A stretch of 64,000 bases of DNA from an uncultured Eubacteriales bacterium (GTDB taxonomy: Bacteria; Bacillota; Clostridia; Oscillospirales; CAG-272), in contig CAKSVM010000001.1 in the NCBI GenBank assembly GCA_934503195.1, forward strand, positions 31,409 through 95,408, read 5' to 3'. Below the pieces are notes generated by a model, which made no database searches, was not told the DNA's origin, and saw nothing but the letters and a program-made list of their open reading frames with translations. Positions 9,152-16,912 of this stretch are shown in pieces (positions within the stretch are counted from its first letter, which is position 1; every line of letters begins with the position of its first letter). The position numbers and the translations under genes were made by a program.

Positions 9152-9850
9152 TCAGTGACTTTTCAGGGCTTCTTCCTCATCCTTTGTAAGCTCGCGCCAC
9201 TTGCCGCGCGAGAGCGTGCGGTCGAGCGGGATCCCGGCGAACTCAATCCGTTCGAGGTAAGTGATCTTGTTGCAGACGGCTTCGAGCATCCGCTTTATCT
9301 GGTGGAATTTTCCCTCGGTGATCGTGATCTCGCCCGAACGGCTGTCCGAAAGGACGACCTTCGCGGGCTTCGTGAGCTCGCCGTCAAGGTTTATCCCGCG
9401 TTCAAGACGAAGCCGATCCTCCTCGGTGATATCACGTTCGGAGCGGAAGAAATAGGTCTTCGCGACGTGATTCTTCGGCGAGAGAATCCGGTGGCAGAGC
9501 CCGCCGTCGTTTGTGAGAATCAGAAGTCCGGTCGTGTTCTTGTCAAGCCGCCCGGCCGGAAAAAGCCCGAGCTTTCTTAAGCGGTCGTCAAGAAGCTCAA
9601 GAACCGTCTTCTCGCGCGGATCGTCGGTCGCCGAGATGTAGCCCTCGGGCTTGTTCAGCATTATGTAGGTGAATTTTTTATAAAAAACCGGCTCGCCGGA
9701 ATAGGTGACCGAATTCTTTTCGGGATCGATGTGAATATCGGCGCGCTTCACGGTGACGCCGTCGACCGCGATTTTTCCGGCTCTGGCGGCCTTTGAGGCC
9801 TCGGAGCGGCTGCATACCGCCGCCTCCGAGAGAAATTTATCAAGTCTCAT
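9152..9850 (-). CDS. RsuA/RluB/E/F family rRNA pseudouridine synthase
   Basis: A 232-residue enzyme with an N-terminal S4 RNA-binding domain (MRLDKFLSEAAVCSRSEA, ~1-60) and the catalytic domain carrying FPAGRLDKNTTGLLILTNDG (~97-116), where the Asp of GRLD is the nucleophile. KTYFF, then GKFHQIKRM near 180, complete the family signature. The family converts a specific uridine of 16S or 23S rRNA to pseudouridine. The short single-S4 form fits a 16S U516-type (RsuA) enzyme best, but RluB-like specificity cannot be excluded. The gene start overlaps the preceding small gene by 4 bases (ATGA). Confidence 0.92.
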   Translation of the reverse strand: MRLDKFLSEAAVCSRSEASKAARAGKIAVDGVTVKRADIHIDPEKNSVTYSGEPVFYKKFTYIMLNKPEGYISATDDPREKTVLELLDDRLRKLGLFPAGRLDKNTTGLLILTNDGGLCHRILSPKNHVAKTYFFRSERDITEEDRLRLERGINLDGELTKPAKVVLSDSRSGEITITEGKFHQIKRMLEAVCNKITYLERIEFAGIPLDRTLSRGKWRELTKDEEEALKSH

Positions 9851-10338
9851 ATGAATAAATCTGTTATCGCGCGGACGACGAAAATCGCCGCGGTTCCGAA
9901 GATCGCAAAGCCGATTCCCATCCCTAGGAGAAAATCCCGCAGGAAGGAATTCTTCGCGCGTTTTTTCGCGGTGGGGCGTGGTTTCGGCCGGGAATTACCC
10001 TGCGCCGCGATTTGAGTCCGGGGGCGCGGCTGATAGTTGCCGCCGCTGCTGACCGGACGGAGAGTGTCGACTCTGACGCCTTGGTTCGGCCTTACGTTAT
10101 TCGCGTTCGGATAAGCCCCGCGAGTCGGCCTTACGCTCGCTCCGTTAATGTCATTTCTCATATTCACCCGCGGACGCTGTGAGTCCGCCGCCTGACGCGC
10201 GGGTCGGTACGCACTCTGATCGGGACGTCTGCTTACGGAACCATTTACGTAATTCTGCCCCGACACCTTCCGTGCGTCCGGCATTCTTCCGGGGATATTC
10301 GAATATTCGGCTTTGAAGTTTCTTCCGTTCCGGTTCAC
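9847..10338 (-). CDS. Small basic, disordered, C-terminally membrane-anchored protein
   Basis: A 163-residue protein starting at a GTG with an AGGAG site. Residues 1-130 are Arg, Asn, Pro and Gln rich with no predicted fold (repeated RPxxG and RPRxxx pieces), ending in KPRPTAKKRAKNS. Residues ~133-160 form one hydrophobic helix with GMGIGFAIFG. A short tail-anchor with a cytoplasmic basic arm could touch RNA, DNA or anionic lipid, but that is speculation. I recognise no family. It opens the operon with the pseudouridine synthase (4-base overlap), tex and the ComEC-like gene. Confidence 0.7.
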   Translation of the reverse strand: MNRNGRNFKAEYSNIPGRMPDARKVSGQNYVNGSVSRRPDQSAYRPARQAADSQRPRVNMRNDINGASVRPTRGAYPNANNVRPNQGVRVDTLRPVSSGGNYQPRPRTQIAAQGNSRPKPRPTAKKRAKNSFLRDFLLGMGIGFAIFGTAAIFVVRAITDLFI

Positions 10339-10502
10339 ACGCTCACCTCTCCTCGGGTAAATTATTCCCTGCTTACTATTATTTTATCACAAATCGCGCG
10401 AAAAGTAAAGCGTATTGCGGAATTTTTTTGTTCTTTACATAAAAGTCCCTCTGTGAGGAGAAAATATCGTGAAAAATCCCGGAAAAAATTTGCCGCACCC
10501 TC

Positions 10503-10531
10503 TTGCAATTTTTGAAAAAATGTGGTATAAT
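10503..10531 (+). promoter_or_regulatory. Sigma-A promoter of rplS
   Basis: TTGCAA (10503-10508), 17-base spacer, TATAAT (10526-10531) with extended TGTGG. Confidence 0.88.
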
Positions 10532-10539
10532 ATATTTGT

Positions 10540-10640
10540 TATGCGAAGCTGAGGCTGTCGCGTGACGGAAGCATTCCTCTGCTAAGCTCGGCACGAATAC
10601 TTTCATCGATTGAATAAAATAATTCAAGGAGGAAGCCAGA
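10540..10640 (+). promoter_or_regulatory. rplS 5' leader, candidate L19 autoregulatory leader
   Basis: About 100 untranslated bases separate the promoter from the rplS start, with GC-rich potential pairing in 10541-10590. Many Firmicutes carry an L19 leader RNA here (Rfam L19_leader). I judge by position and length, not by a consensus match. Confidence 0.4.
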
Positions 10641-10982
10641 ATGGATTTAATCAAGGCTTTAACAAATGAGCAGCTCAAGGAAAATGTCCCGGTGATCAAT
10701 GTCGGTGACACCGTCCGTGTTCACAACAAGATCAAAGAGGGTTCGCGTGAGCGTATTCAGATCTTCGAGGGAACCGTTATCGCAAAGAATGGCGGCGGCA
10801 TCTCCGAGACCTTCACTGTCAGACGCGTTTCGTACGGTGTCGGCGTCGAGAAGACCTTCCCGGTACATTCCCCGAACGTTGACAAGGTCGAGATCATAAG
10901 AGTCGGTAAGGTAAGACGCGCAAAGCTCTACTACCTTCGCGACAGAGTCGGCAAAAGCTCCAAGGTCAAGGAGCAGCTCTGA
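10641..10982 (+). CDS. rplS: 50S ribosomal protein L19
   Basis: A 113-residue protein matching bL19 over its whole length: NVGDTVRVHNKIKEGSRERIQ, FEGTVIAKNGGG, the FTVRRVSYGVGVEKTFP segment and the C-terminal RRAKLYYLRDRVGKSSKVKE. L19 sits at the 30S-50S interface. It is preceded by AAGGAGG and transcribed alone, with its own promoter and terminator, rather than beside trmD and rimM as in many genomes. Confidence 0.99.
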   Translation: MDLIKALTNEQLKENVPVINVGDTVRVHNKIKEGSRERIQIFEGTVIAKNGGGISETFTVRRVSYGVGVEKTFPVHSPNVDKVEIIRVGKVRRAKLYYLRDRVGKSSKVKEQL

Positions 10983-11018
10983 GTTTTTACAAAAGAGCGT
11001 TATCACACTATACGAATC

Positions 11019-11050
11019 TCTCTCCGGCATCCCCGGAGAGATTTTTCGTT
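11019..11050 (+). terminator. rplS intrinsic terminator
   Basis: Stem CTCTCCGG/CCGGAGAG (11020-11027, 11033-11040) followed by ATTTTTCGTTTT. Confidence 0.88.
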
Positions 11051-11072
11051 TTATCTCAAAAATAAGAATATT

Positions 11073-11107
11073 AAAAACCCCATCGCCCGCCATATCGGGC
11101 GATGGGG
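11073..11107 (-). terminator. Terminator of the exported-protein gene
   Basis: A 12-bp perfect stem (11078-11089 with 11096-11107). Read on the minus strand it is followed by TTTTTAATA. Confidence 0.9.
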
Positions 11108-11147
11108 CTTTCATGTCAGATTTTTTACTTTACTTTCCTGAAAAGAA

Positions 11148-11783
11148 TCAGTGAGCGCGCTTCTTAGCGACAACGATAGCGGCGGAAGCCGATACGGCGA
11201 GAGCGACAACCGCGACAACCGCGGTGTCAGCGGTCTTCGGAGCGTCGGTAACAGCGGGCTTGGAAGCCTCAGCAGCCTTGGTGAAGTATGCGGACCAGCC
11301 GTATACGTCGCAGCTCTTCAGGTTGGAATCGTCAAATCCGGTCGGGCAGAAGAAGTAGAAGCTGTGAGTGCCGGCGGTGAGCTCCTCGGTAACGATCGCG
11401 AAACGATGATCCGCGCTCTGGTCGAGGTCGAGGAGAACGCGCTTGGAAGCGTCGGTCGAATCGATAGCGTAGTCAAGTCCGCGATCCTTGTCAGGGCGTG
11501 CGACGTACTCGATCACGAATGTGTAAGTACCAGCCTTTTCAGCGTTGAACTCGTAACGGACCCAGCAGTTAGCCTTCGGGCAGAAGGATGTGCCGGTGTC
11601 AGCGAGATTGACAACCGAGCCGTTCGACTCGGTGATGTCCTTCTTGGATGCGCCCTTCTTGACGACGAGAGTTCCGACGTCAGTGGGTTCCTTGTCAGAG
11701 TACGAAGCCGCGGCGGATACGCCGAGAGCTGCCATGGAAACGAGCATTACCATGCAGAGGATGAATGCGAGTGTTCTTTTCAT
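11148..11783 (-). CDS. Exported cell-surface protein with sorting-like C-terminus
   Basis: A 211-residue protein. A signal peptide (residues ~1-26, ending GVSAAA) is followed by a ~140-residue beta-rich domain with aromatic strands (CWVRYEFNAEKAGTYTFVIEY, HSFYFFCPTG) that resembles carbohydrate-binding or bacterial Ig-like sandwiches without a clear match. The C-terminus has PKTADT, a 20-residue hydrophobic stretch and KKRAH, i.e. the three-part cell-wall sorting layout with PKTADT in place of LPxTG. Four Cys (SFCPKANCW, FFCPTG, LKSCDV) could form disulfides. It has its own strong promoter and terminator. Function unknown. Confidence 0.78.
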   Translation of the reverse strand: MKRTLAFILCMVMLVSMAALGVSAAASYSDKEPTDVGTLVVKKGASKKDITESNGSVVNLADTGTSFCPKANCWVRYEFNAEKAGTYTFVIEYVARPDKDRGLDYAIDSTDASKRVLLDLDQSADHRFAIVTEELTAGTHSFYFFCPTGFDDSNLKSCDVYGWSAYFTKAAEASKPAVTDAPKTADTAVVAVVALAVSASAAIVVAKKRAH

Positions 11784-11881
11784 TTCTTAATAACTCCTTA
11801 AATGATATTATTTCGCCGCGCACCGAAGATATGGCTTCATGTGTGCAACTATTACAGAACTGTTTGTCCTGCCATGACAAT

Positions 11882-11910
11882 ATTATACACCCTTTTCCCG
11901 GTTTTGTCAA
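11882..11910 (-). promoter_or_regulatory. Strong sigma-A promoter of the surface-protein gene
   Basis: Consensus on both boxes on the minus strand: TTGACA (11905-11910) and TATAAT (11882-11887), 17-base spacer. The transcript has a ~95-base leader. Confidence 0.92.
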
Positions 11911-11995
11911 GAGGTTTTTACAATCTCATCTCAGAAATTATATAAACCGAGATAAAAAATTTTGCGATATCCGCAAGATATTTTTCAAAAACCGA

Positions 11996-12024
11996 TTGAT
12001 TTTTGCCGAAAAATGTGATATGAT
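11996..12024 (+). promoter_or_regulatory. Promoter of the DUF5722-like gene
   Basis: TTGATT (11996-12001), 17 bases, TATGAT (12019-12024) with TGTG before it. Confidence 0.7.
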
Positions 12025-12069
12025 ATATAGTGAAGAGGAATCCATAACGACGCTTACGGAGAATTTATC

Positions 12070-14601
12070 ATGGAAAACAACAAAAAAATACGGATAATCC
12101 GCTTTTTCGTCCTGCTTTTCACCCTGACGGTGATCGCCGCGGCCGCGATGATTCCGGCCGCCGCCGCGAAGCCCGCGACAAGCGAAATAACTTCGATAGC
12201 CCTCAATAAAAAAGGCACAGATATCACAATAAACATAAGTCTTGAAAAAAGCTATGTCGGTGAGCATAAGAACGAGACGCTCTATGTTTTTGAGCTTTCG
12301 CCGTGGCAGTCGACTTCCGAGCTTTCGACGCTCGAACCCATCGCCACCGTAAAGGCAGCCGAGACGATGAAGGTCACGCTCCCGTATATAAACGGCAACG
12401 CGAACCGGCTCTACTCTAAGTTCCTCATCGCCGAAAAGTCGGCCGACGGCTCGTATGTCATCGTCACCAGCGCGAAGTATATCGAAAATCTCACAAAGCT
12501 CGCCGAGAACATCGAGCCGTATCCGACGACAAAAAGTAAAAAGGGTCTTCAGGCTCAGATGATCCCCGACCTTCAGCTCCTCGGCGTTCGCCACGCGCTC
12601 GTCACCGTCGCGATAAACGACTACCTCGTCGGCGAGAATACCGACGGAACCGCGTCCTTCGTCTACAACGGACAGACCTATTACGTCAACCGTGCGAAGC
12701 TCGAAAATCTCGACTACAAGATCAAATCGCTCACCGACTCCGGGATGAATGTCTACATGAACTTCATCCTCTCAAAGCCCTCTGACAACGCCTCTTCGGT
12801 CGTGAAGAGCTTATATTACGACGGGATCTCGGACAACGCGCAGTCCTTCGCGCTCAATACCCGGAACGAGACCGCGATGAAGAATTTTCAGGCCTTTATG
12901 GATTACATGGCGTCGCACTACACCCGCGCCGATCATGCCTACGGATTCGTTCCGAACTTCATCCTCGGCTTTGAGATAAATTCCGGCCGCAACTGGCACA
13001 ACGCCGGAGCCTCGTCGCTCCAGTCGAGCGTTTACGCATATCACACGGCGTTCAGAGTCGCCTATGCGGCGATGAGTTCGCATTACTCCGAAGGGCGGGT
13101 CTTCATCTCGCTCGGAAACAACTTCAACTCGGCGTCGGCCGCGCCCGGCGGAGAGGTCGACCCGGCGTTCGACTGGTCGTCAAAGGAATATCTCGACTTC
13201 TTCGCGTCGGTCGTGCGGAATTCCGGCGACATTCCGTGGGGACTCTCGATAAATCCTTATCCGTCCGACAAGTCGCTCACCGAGTTCTGGAGCGACGACT
13301 ACGCGACTACCTCCGACACAACGCCCTTCATCACGATGAAGAACATCGGCGTCCTCACTGATTATATGCACTCAGACACGATGACTTACAACGGCGGGGT
13401 CAGAAATATCATAATCGGCGAGTTCGGCGTGAACGGCGATCCCGCAAGCAACGACTCGCAGTCAATGCAGGCGGCGGCCTTCGCGCTGGCCTACTACGCG
13501 GCCGCCCAGAACGATGACATCGACGCTTTCATCTGGCACAGACACGTCGACCACTCGGGCGAGGGCTTCCACTACGGACTCTGGTCGGCCGAGAGCGGAA
13601 ACGTGCAGTTCCCGCTGGCGAAAAAGACGATCTATCAGGTCTTCGAGCGGATCGACACCGAAAAGAGCGCAGACGTCACCTCGTTCGTCAAGACGCTTGT
13701 CGGAAGCGGGGCGTTCAGTCTCTTCATGCCCGACAACGTGAAATATGACATATTCAACGTCCGCACCGTGATCGACGCGATCCGCGCCGACGAGAGCGAG
13801 TTTGCCAAGGGCTTCGGCGACCGTACGCTCTTCGATCTCACTCAGGGCAGCATCTGCAAATTCTTCCCGACCGATAACTTCAAGTACGTCGACCTGAGTC
13901 CGTTCGGCGACGGACAGACGACGATGCTCCACGCGAAATCTACCGGAATCCCGACCGAATACGCAGGAATCGGAACCGTGATATCCGAAGCCAGTGCGCT
14001 TAAGGACGCGCAGTTCATAACGCTCGGAATGATGGTCGAGGCTCCGGCAGACGTCGCCGGGGTGAACGTGATGCTTCGGCTCGAAAAGAGCGGCGATTCT
14101 GAGACGAACGCGGTCGTCTTCGACGGAGAGGTTCTCGTGAAGCCGAACGAGCTTCAGGAGATCAGCTTCAAGATAAAGGATTTCGTCGCGAAGACCGGAG
14201 GTGAGGTCGACACGCTCAAGCTCTGGATAAAGACTCCCGACTCGGAATCGCCCGACGGCGACTACGGAATCTGGTTAAGAGACGTCGTCCTCAGAACGAA
14301 GGCGAGCGTTTCGGTGATCGGAATCATCGTGAAAACACTTGTGATCCTGATCGTACTCGCGGTGGCGGGATACGTGGTTCTCTACATCCGCGCGCAGAGG
14401 ATCCGCCGCAGAAGACGCGCCGAGCGTGAACGCCGTATGCGCGAACAGCTCCGCGCGCAGGCGATGCGCCAGAACCGCGGAATGAATCCGCCGCCCTATT
14501 CGAACCCCGCGCAAGGGCAGAATGGTCAGTGGAATCAGAATAACCAGTGGAGCGGTCAGAACCAGAATCAGAACGATCAGTGGAACAATTACGGAAGATG
14601 A
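12070..14601 (+). CDS. Exported, membrane-anchored DUF5722-like putative glycoside hydrolase
   Basis: An 843-residue protein. A signal peptide (1-33), then an N-terminal beta domain (~38-150), then a TIM-barrel-like region (~165-550). Two acidic strands fit a clan-A retaining glycosidase: FILGFEINSG (E near 300) and IIIGEFGVNG (E near 458); FIWHRHVDHSGEG (~499-511) would line the site. This pattern matches what I know of DUF5722. A beta-sandwich follows (~630-755), then a transmembrane helix (~757-780), an Arg-rich stop (RIRRRRRAERERR) and a 45-residue Asn/Gln/Trp tail with NQNNQW and NQNQNDQW. The barrel should face outward. Substrate unknown; the hydrolase role is inference. Confidence 0.72.
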   Translation: MENNKKIRIIRFFVLLFTLTVIAAAAMIPAAAAKPATSEITSIALNKKGTDITINISLEKSYVGEHKNETLYVFELSPWQSTSELSTLEPIATVKAAETMKVTLPYINGNANRLYSKFLIAEKSADGSYVIVTSAKYIENLTKLAENIEPYPTTKSKKGLQAQMIPDLQLLGVRHALVTVAINDYLVGENTDGTASFVYNGQTYYVNRAKLENLDYKIKSLTDSGMNVYMNFILSKPSDNASSVVKSLYYDGISDNAQSFALNTRNETAMKNFQAFMDYMASHYTRADHAYGFVPNFILGFEINSGRNWHNAGASSLQSSVYAYHTAFRVAYAAMSSHYSEGRVFISLGNNFNSASAAPGGEVDPAFDWSSKEYLDFFASVVRNSGDIPWGLSINPYPSDKSLTEFWSDDYATTSDTTPFITMKNIGVLTDYMHSDTMTYNGGVRNIIIGEFGVNGDPASNDSQSMQAAAFALAYYAAAQNDDIDAFIWHRHVDHSGEGFHYGLWSAESGNVQFPLAKKTIYQVFERIDTEKSADVTSFVKTLVGSGAFSLFMPDNVKYDIFNVRTVIDAIRADESEFAKGFGDRTLFDLTQGSICKFFPTDNFKYVDLSPFGDGQTTMLHAKSTGIPTEYAGIGTVISEASALKDAQFITLGMMVEAPADVAGVNVMLRLEKSGDSETNAVVFDGEVLVKPNELQEISFKIKDFVAKTGGEVDTLKLWIKTPDSESPDGDYGIWLRDVVLRTKASVSVIGIIVKTLVILIVLAVAGYVVLYIRAQRIRRRRRAERERRMREQLRAQAMRQNRGMNPPPYSNPAQGQNGQWNQNNQWSGQNQNQNDQWNNYGR

Positions 14602-14613
14602 TCACAGAAAGAA

Positions 14614-14650
14614 GCCTTGGCGGAAACTCCGCCAAGGCCCGCTTTTTATA
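14614..14650 (+). terminator. Terminator of the DUF5722-like gene
   Basis: An 11-bp stem (14614-14624 with 14628-14638), AAC loop, followed by CCGCTTTTTATA. Confidence 0.88.
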
Positions 14651-14762
14651 GAAAAATGAAAACGCCGAACCGCGTTAAGGCGATCCGGCGATACCACAGA
14701 AATTCAATGAAAATGTATAGGCTGTCCGCGGGAGAGCGGCAGTCTTTTTCATCAGATCTGTT

Positions 14763-15101
14763 TTATTCGGCGTCGGGAGTTACGTTTTCGGTGAAGCCTT
14801 CGGCATCCTTTTCGACAGCCTCGGCCGCGGCCTCAGCCTCCGCCTCGGCGAGAGCCTTGTTGTAGGCGTCGATGACAGCTTCCTCAAGAACGCTTCTGAA
14901 CGGTGCGTTTATAGGATGAACTATATCGCGATATGTGCCGTCGGGATTCTTGCGGCTGGGCATGACGATGAAAAATTTGTCGCGAGCGTTGATGACCTTG
15001 ATGTCATGAACGGCAAGCTGACCGTCGAAGGTTACGGAGACGATGGCTTTCATTGGTCCCTCGTCGAAAAGCTTTCTTACTTTGATATCGGATATAACCA
15101 T
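14763..15101 (-). CDS. spoVG: SpoVG-type regulator
   Basis: A 112-residue protein. Residues 1-82 are the SpoVG fold: ISDIKVRKLFDEGPMKAIVSVTFD, LAVHDIKVI, FFIVMPSRK and DIVHPINAPFRSVLEEAVIDAY. SpoVG binds nucleic acid and affects asymmetric septation, sporulation and capsule or virulence genes. The C-terminal ~28 residues are an Ala/Glu-rich tail beyond the B. subtilis length. ATG at 15101 has TGGAGG. A ~130-base leader with a TATAAT-like box at 15235-15240 lies upstream. It is transcribed alone. Confidence 0.96.
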   Translation of the reverse strand: MVISDIKVRKLFDEGPMKAIVSVTFDGQLAVHDIKVINARDKFFIVMPSRKNPDGTYRDIVHPINAPFRSVLEEAVIDAYNKALAEAEAEAAAEAVEKDAEGFTENVTPDAE

Positions 15102-15374
15102 TTTTATACCTCCAAGTATGACAATGACTTTCAGGCATCCGCGCCTTCCCTGCGTCCTACGCGAAGCGCGGCATTTTTATGCCTGTATGATGCGGTAGGT
15201 TCAGAAGCACTTCCCCGCTTCATCACCTACCAATATTATACACTGAATTTATGAAAAATAAATCCGTTTTTTTTGAAATTTGTTCGGCGTCAAGGAAAGA
15301 ATTTCTTTAACGGAACAAGAGCAGAATTTGAATGACCGTGATAAATGTCGAAAATGTTTTTTTCGGACAGGGGC

Positions 15375-15403
15375 TTGAATATCGCGCAGGTCTGTGGTAT
15401 AAT
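15375..15403 (+). promoter_or_regulatory. Promoter of murC
   Basis: TTGAAT (15375-15380), 17 bases, TATAAT (15398-15403) with extended TGTGG. Confidence 0.88.
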
Positions 15404-15442
15404 ATAATGTAATATTAAGGCAACGCCCATCGGAGGAAAATC

Positions 15443-16840
15443 ATGTACACAAGCTATAGTAAGGATAGGCTCGAAAAGATCTTTTCGGTGCCGCGGAAGA
15501 TCTATTTCATCGGAATCGGCGGCATAAGTATGTCATCGCTGGCGCATATCGCGCACGACCGCGGGCAGATTGTCGGCGGCTACGACCGCACGCCGTCAAA
15601 GCTCACCAAGGCTCTCGAGGACGACGGGGTGAAAATCTTCTATGAAACCGATCCCGCGCATATCAAAGACTATGACGTCATCGTCTACACCGCCGCGATA
15701 AAGCCCGATCAGCCCGAACTCGCCGCCGCGCTTGAGGCCGACCGGAAGGGTGAGAAATTCTGCGTATACCGCGCCGATTTTCTCGGCTGGCTGATGAGTC
15801 AATCGGAGAACCGGATCGGCGTCGCCGGAATGCACGGCAAAAGCTCTACGACCTCGATGATCTCGCACATCTTCCTCGCCGCCGGACGTGACCCGACAAT
15901 CGTCTTGGGAGCCGAGCTTGACGAGCTTAGCGGCGCGTATCGTCTCGGCTCGAAGCGCGACTTCATAATGGAGGCCTGCGAATATCAGGATTCCTTCCTC
16001 TCGTTCACGCCGAACATCGCGGTCGTGCTCAACATCGACCTCGACCACACCGATTATTTCTCGGGGATAGATCAGATAATCGACTCGTTCAGACGCTATC
16101 TCTCGATCGCGGAGAACGGATACGCCGTGGCGAATGTCGGCGACCCGAACGTCAGAAAGGCTCTTGAGGGCTACAAGGGAAAGCTCGTCTCGTTCGGCGA
16201 GGGCGGAAGCTTCACGGCCGCGAATGTCACCCGCGACCACGGGCGCGCCGAGTTTGACATCGAAAAGGACGGTAAATTCTTCACTCACGTAAAGCTCGGA
16301 GTCATCGGAACGCATCACGTGATGAACTCGCTCGCGGCGGCGGCGGCCTCGGATATCTGCGGCGTCTCGCCTGAGGACATTTCAAAGGGACTCGGAAGCT
16401 ACCGCGGAGCAAAAAGAAGAATGGAATACCGCGGCGACATGACGACCGACTCTGGCGACAAAATTCCGGTTTTTGACGACTACGCGCATCATCCGACCGA
16501 GATAAAGGCGACCCTCTCGGGCGCGCTCGGGATGGGCTATGAGCGGGTGTTCGTCGTCTTCCAGCCGCACACCTATTCGCGCACGGCGTCGCTCTTTGAC
16601 GGCTTCGCGGCGGCTTTTGAGGGCGTACACGCGGTCTTTGCCGACATCTACGCGGCGCGCGAGGTCAACACCTTCGGCGTAAGCTCCGAAAAGCTCGCCA
16701 AGGCGGCTGGCGGAATCTATCTCCCATCGGACGAGGAGATCGCGAAGTACCTTCGCTCCGAGCTGAGATCCGGCGATATGCTGATCGTCATGGGCGCGGG
16801 CGACATAATAAAGCTCGACGATATGATTCTTGACAGATAA
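15443..16840 (+). CDS. murC: UDP-N-acetylmuramate--L-alanine ligase
   Basis: A 465-residue Mur ligase with the three normal domains. The UDP-binding Rossmann domain has FIGIGGISMSSLAHI (~21-35); the ATPase domain has GMHGKSSTTSMI (P-loop, ~132-143), the EACEYQDSFL segment and NIDLDHTDYF; the C-terminal domain has FDDYAHHPTEI, with the HHP typical of MurC. It adds L-alanine to UDP-MurNAc in the cytoplasm, the first step of the stem peptide. RBS CGGAGG. It is followed after 72 bases by an ECF sigma gene. Confidence 0.98.
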   Translation: MYTSYSKDRLEKIFSVPRKIYFIGIGGISMSSLAHIAHDRGQIVGGYDRTPSKLTKALEDDGVKIFYETDPAHIKDYDVIVYTAAIKPDQPELAAALEADRKGEKFCVYRADFLGWLMSQSENRIGVAGMHGKSSTTSMISHIFLAAGRDPTIVLGAELDELSGAYRLGSKRDFIMEACEYQDSFLSFTPNIAVVLNIDLDHTDYFSGIDQIIDSFRRYLSIAENGYAVANVGDPNVRKALEGYKGKLVSFGEGGSFTAANVTRDHGRAEFDIEKDGKFFTHVKLGVIGTHHVMNSLAAAAASDICGVSPEDISKGLGSYRGAKRRMEYRGDMTTDSGDKIPVFDDYAHHPTEIKATLSGALGMGYERVFVVFQPHTYSRTASLFDGFAAAFEGVHAVFADIYAAREVNTFGVSSEKLAKAAGGIYLPSDEEIAKYLRSELRSGDMLIVMGAGDIIKLDDMILDR

Positions 16841-16912
16841 TCGGATTTTTTTCCGGATTCACCCAATGAGACGCGGATTTTCGTCACTTTACAGGTGAAA
16901 GGACGTGAAAAT

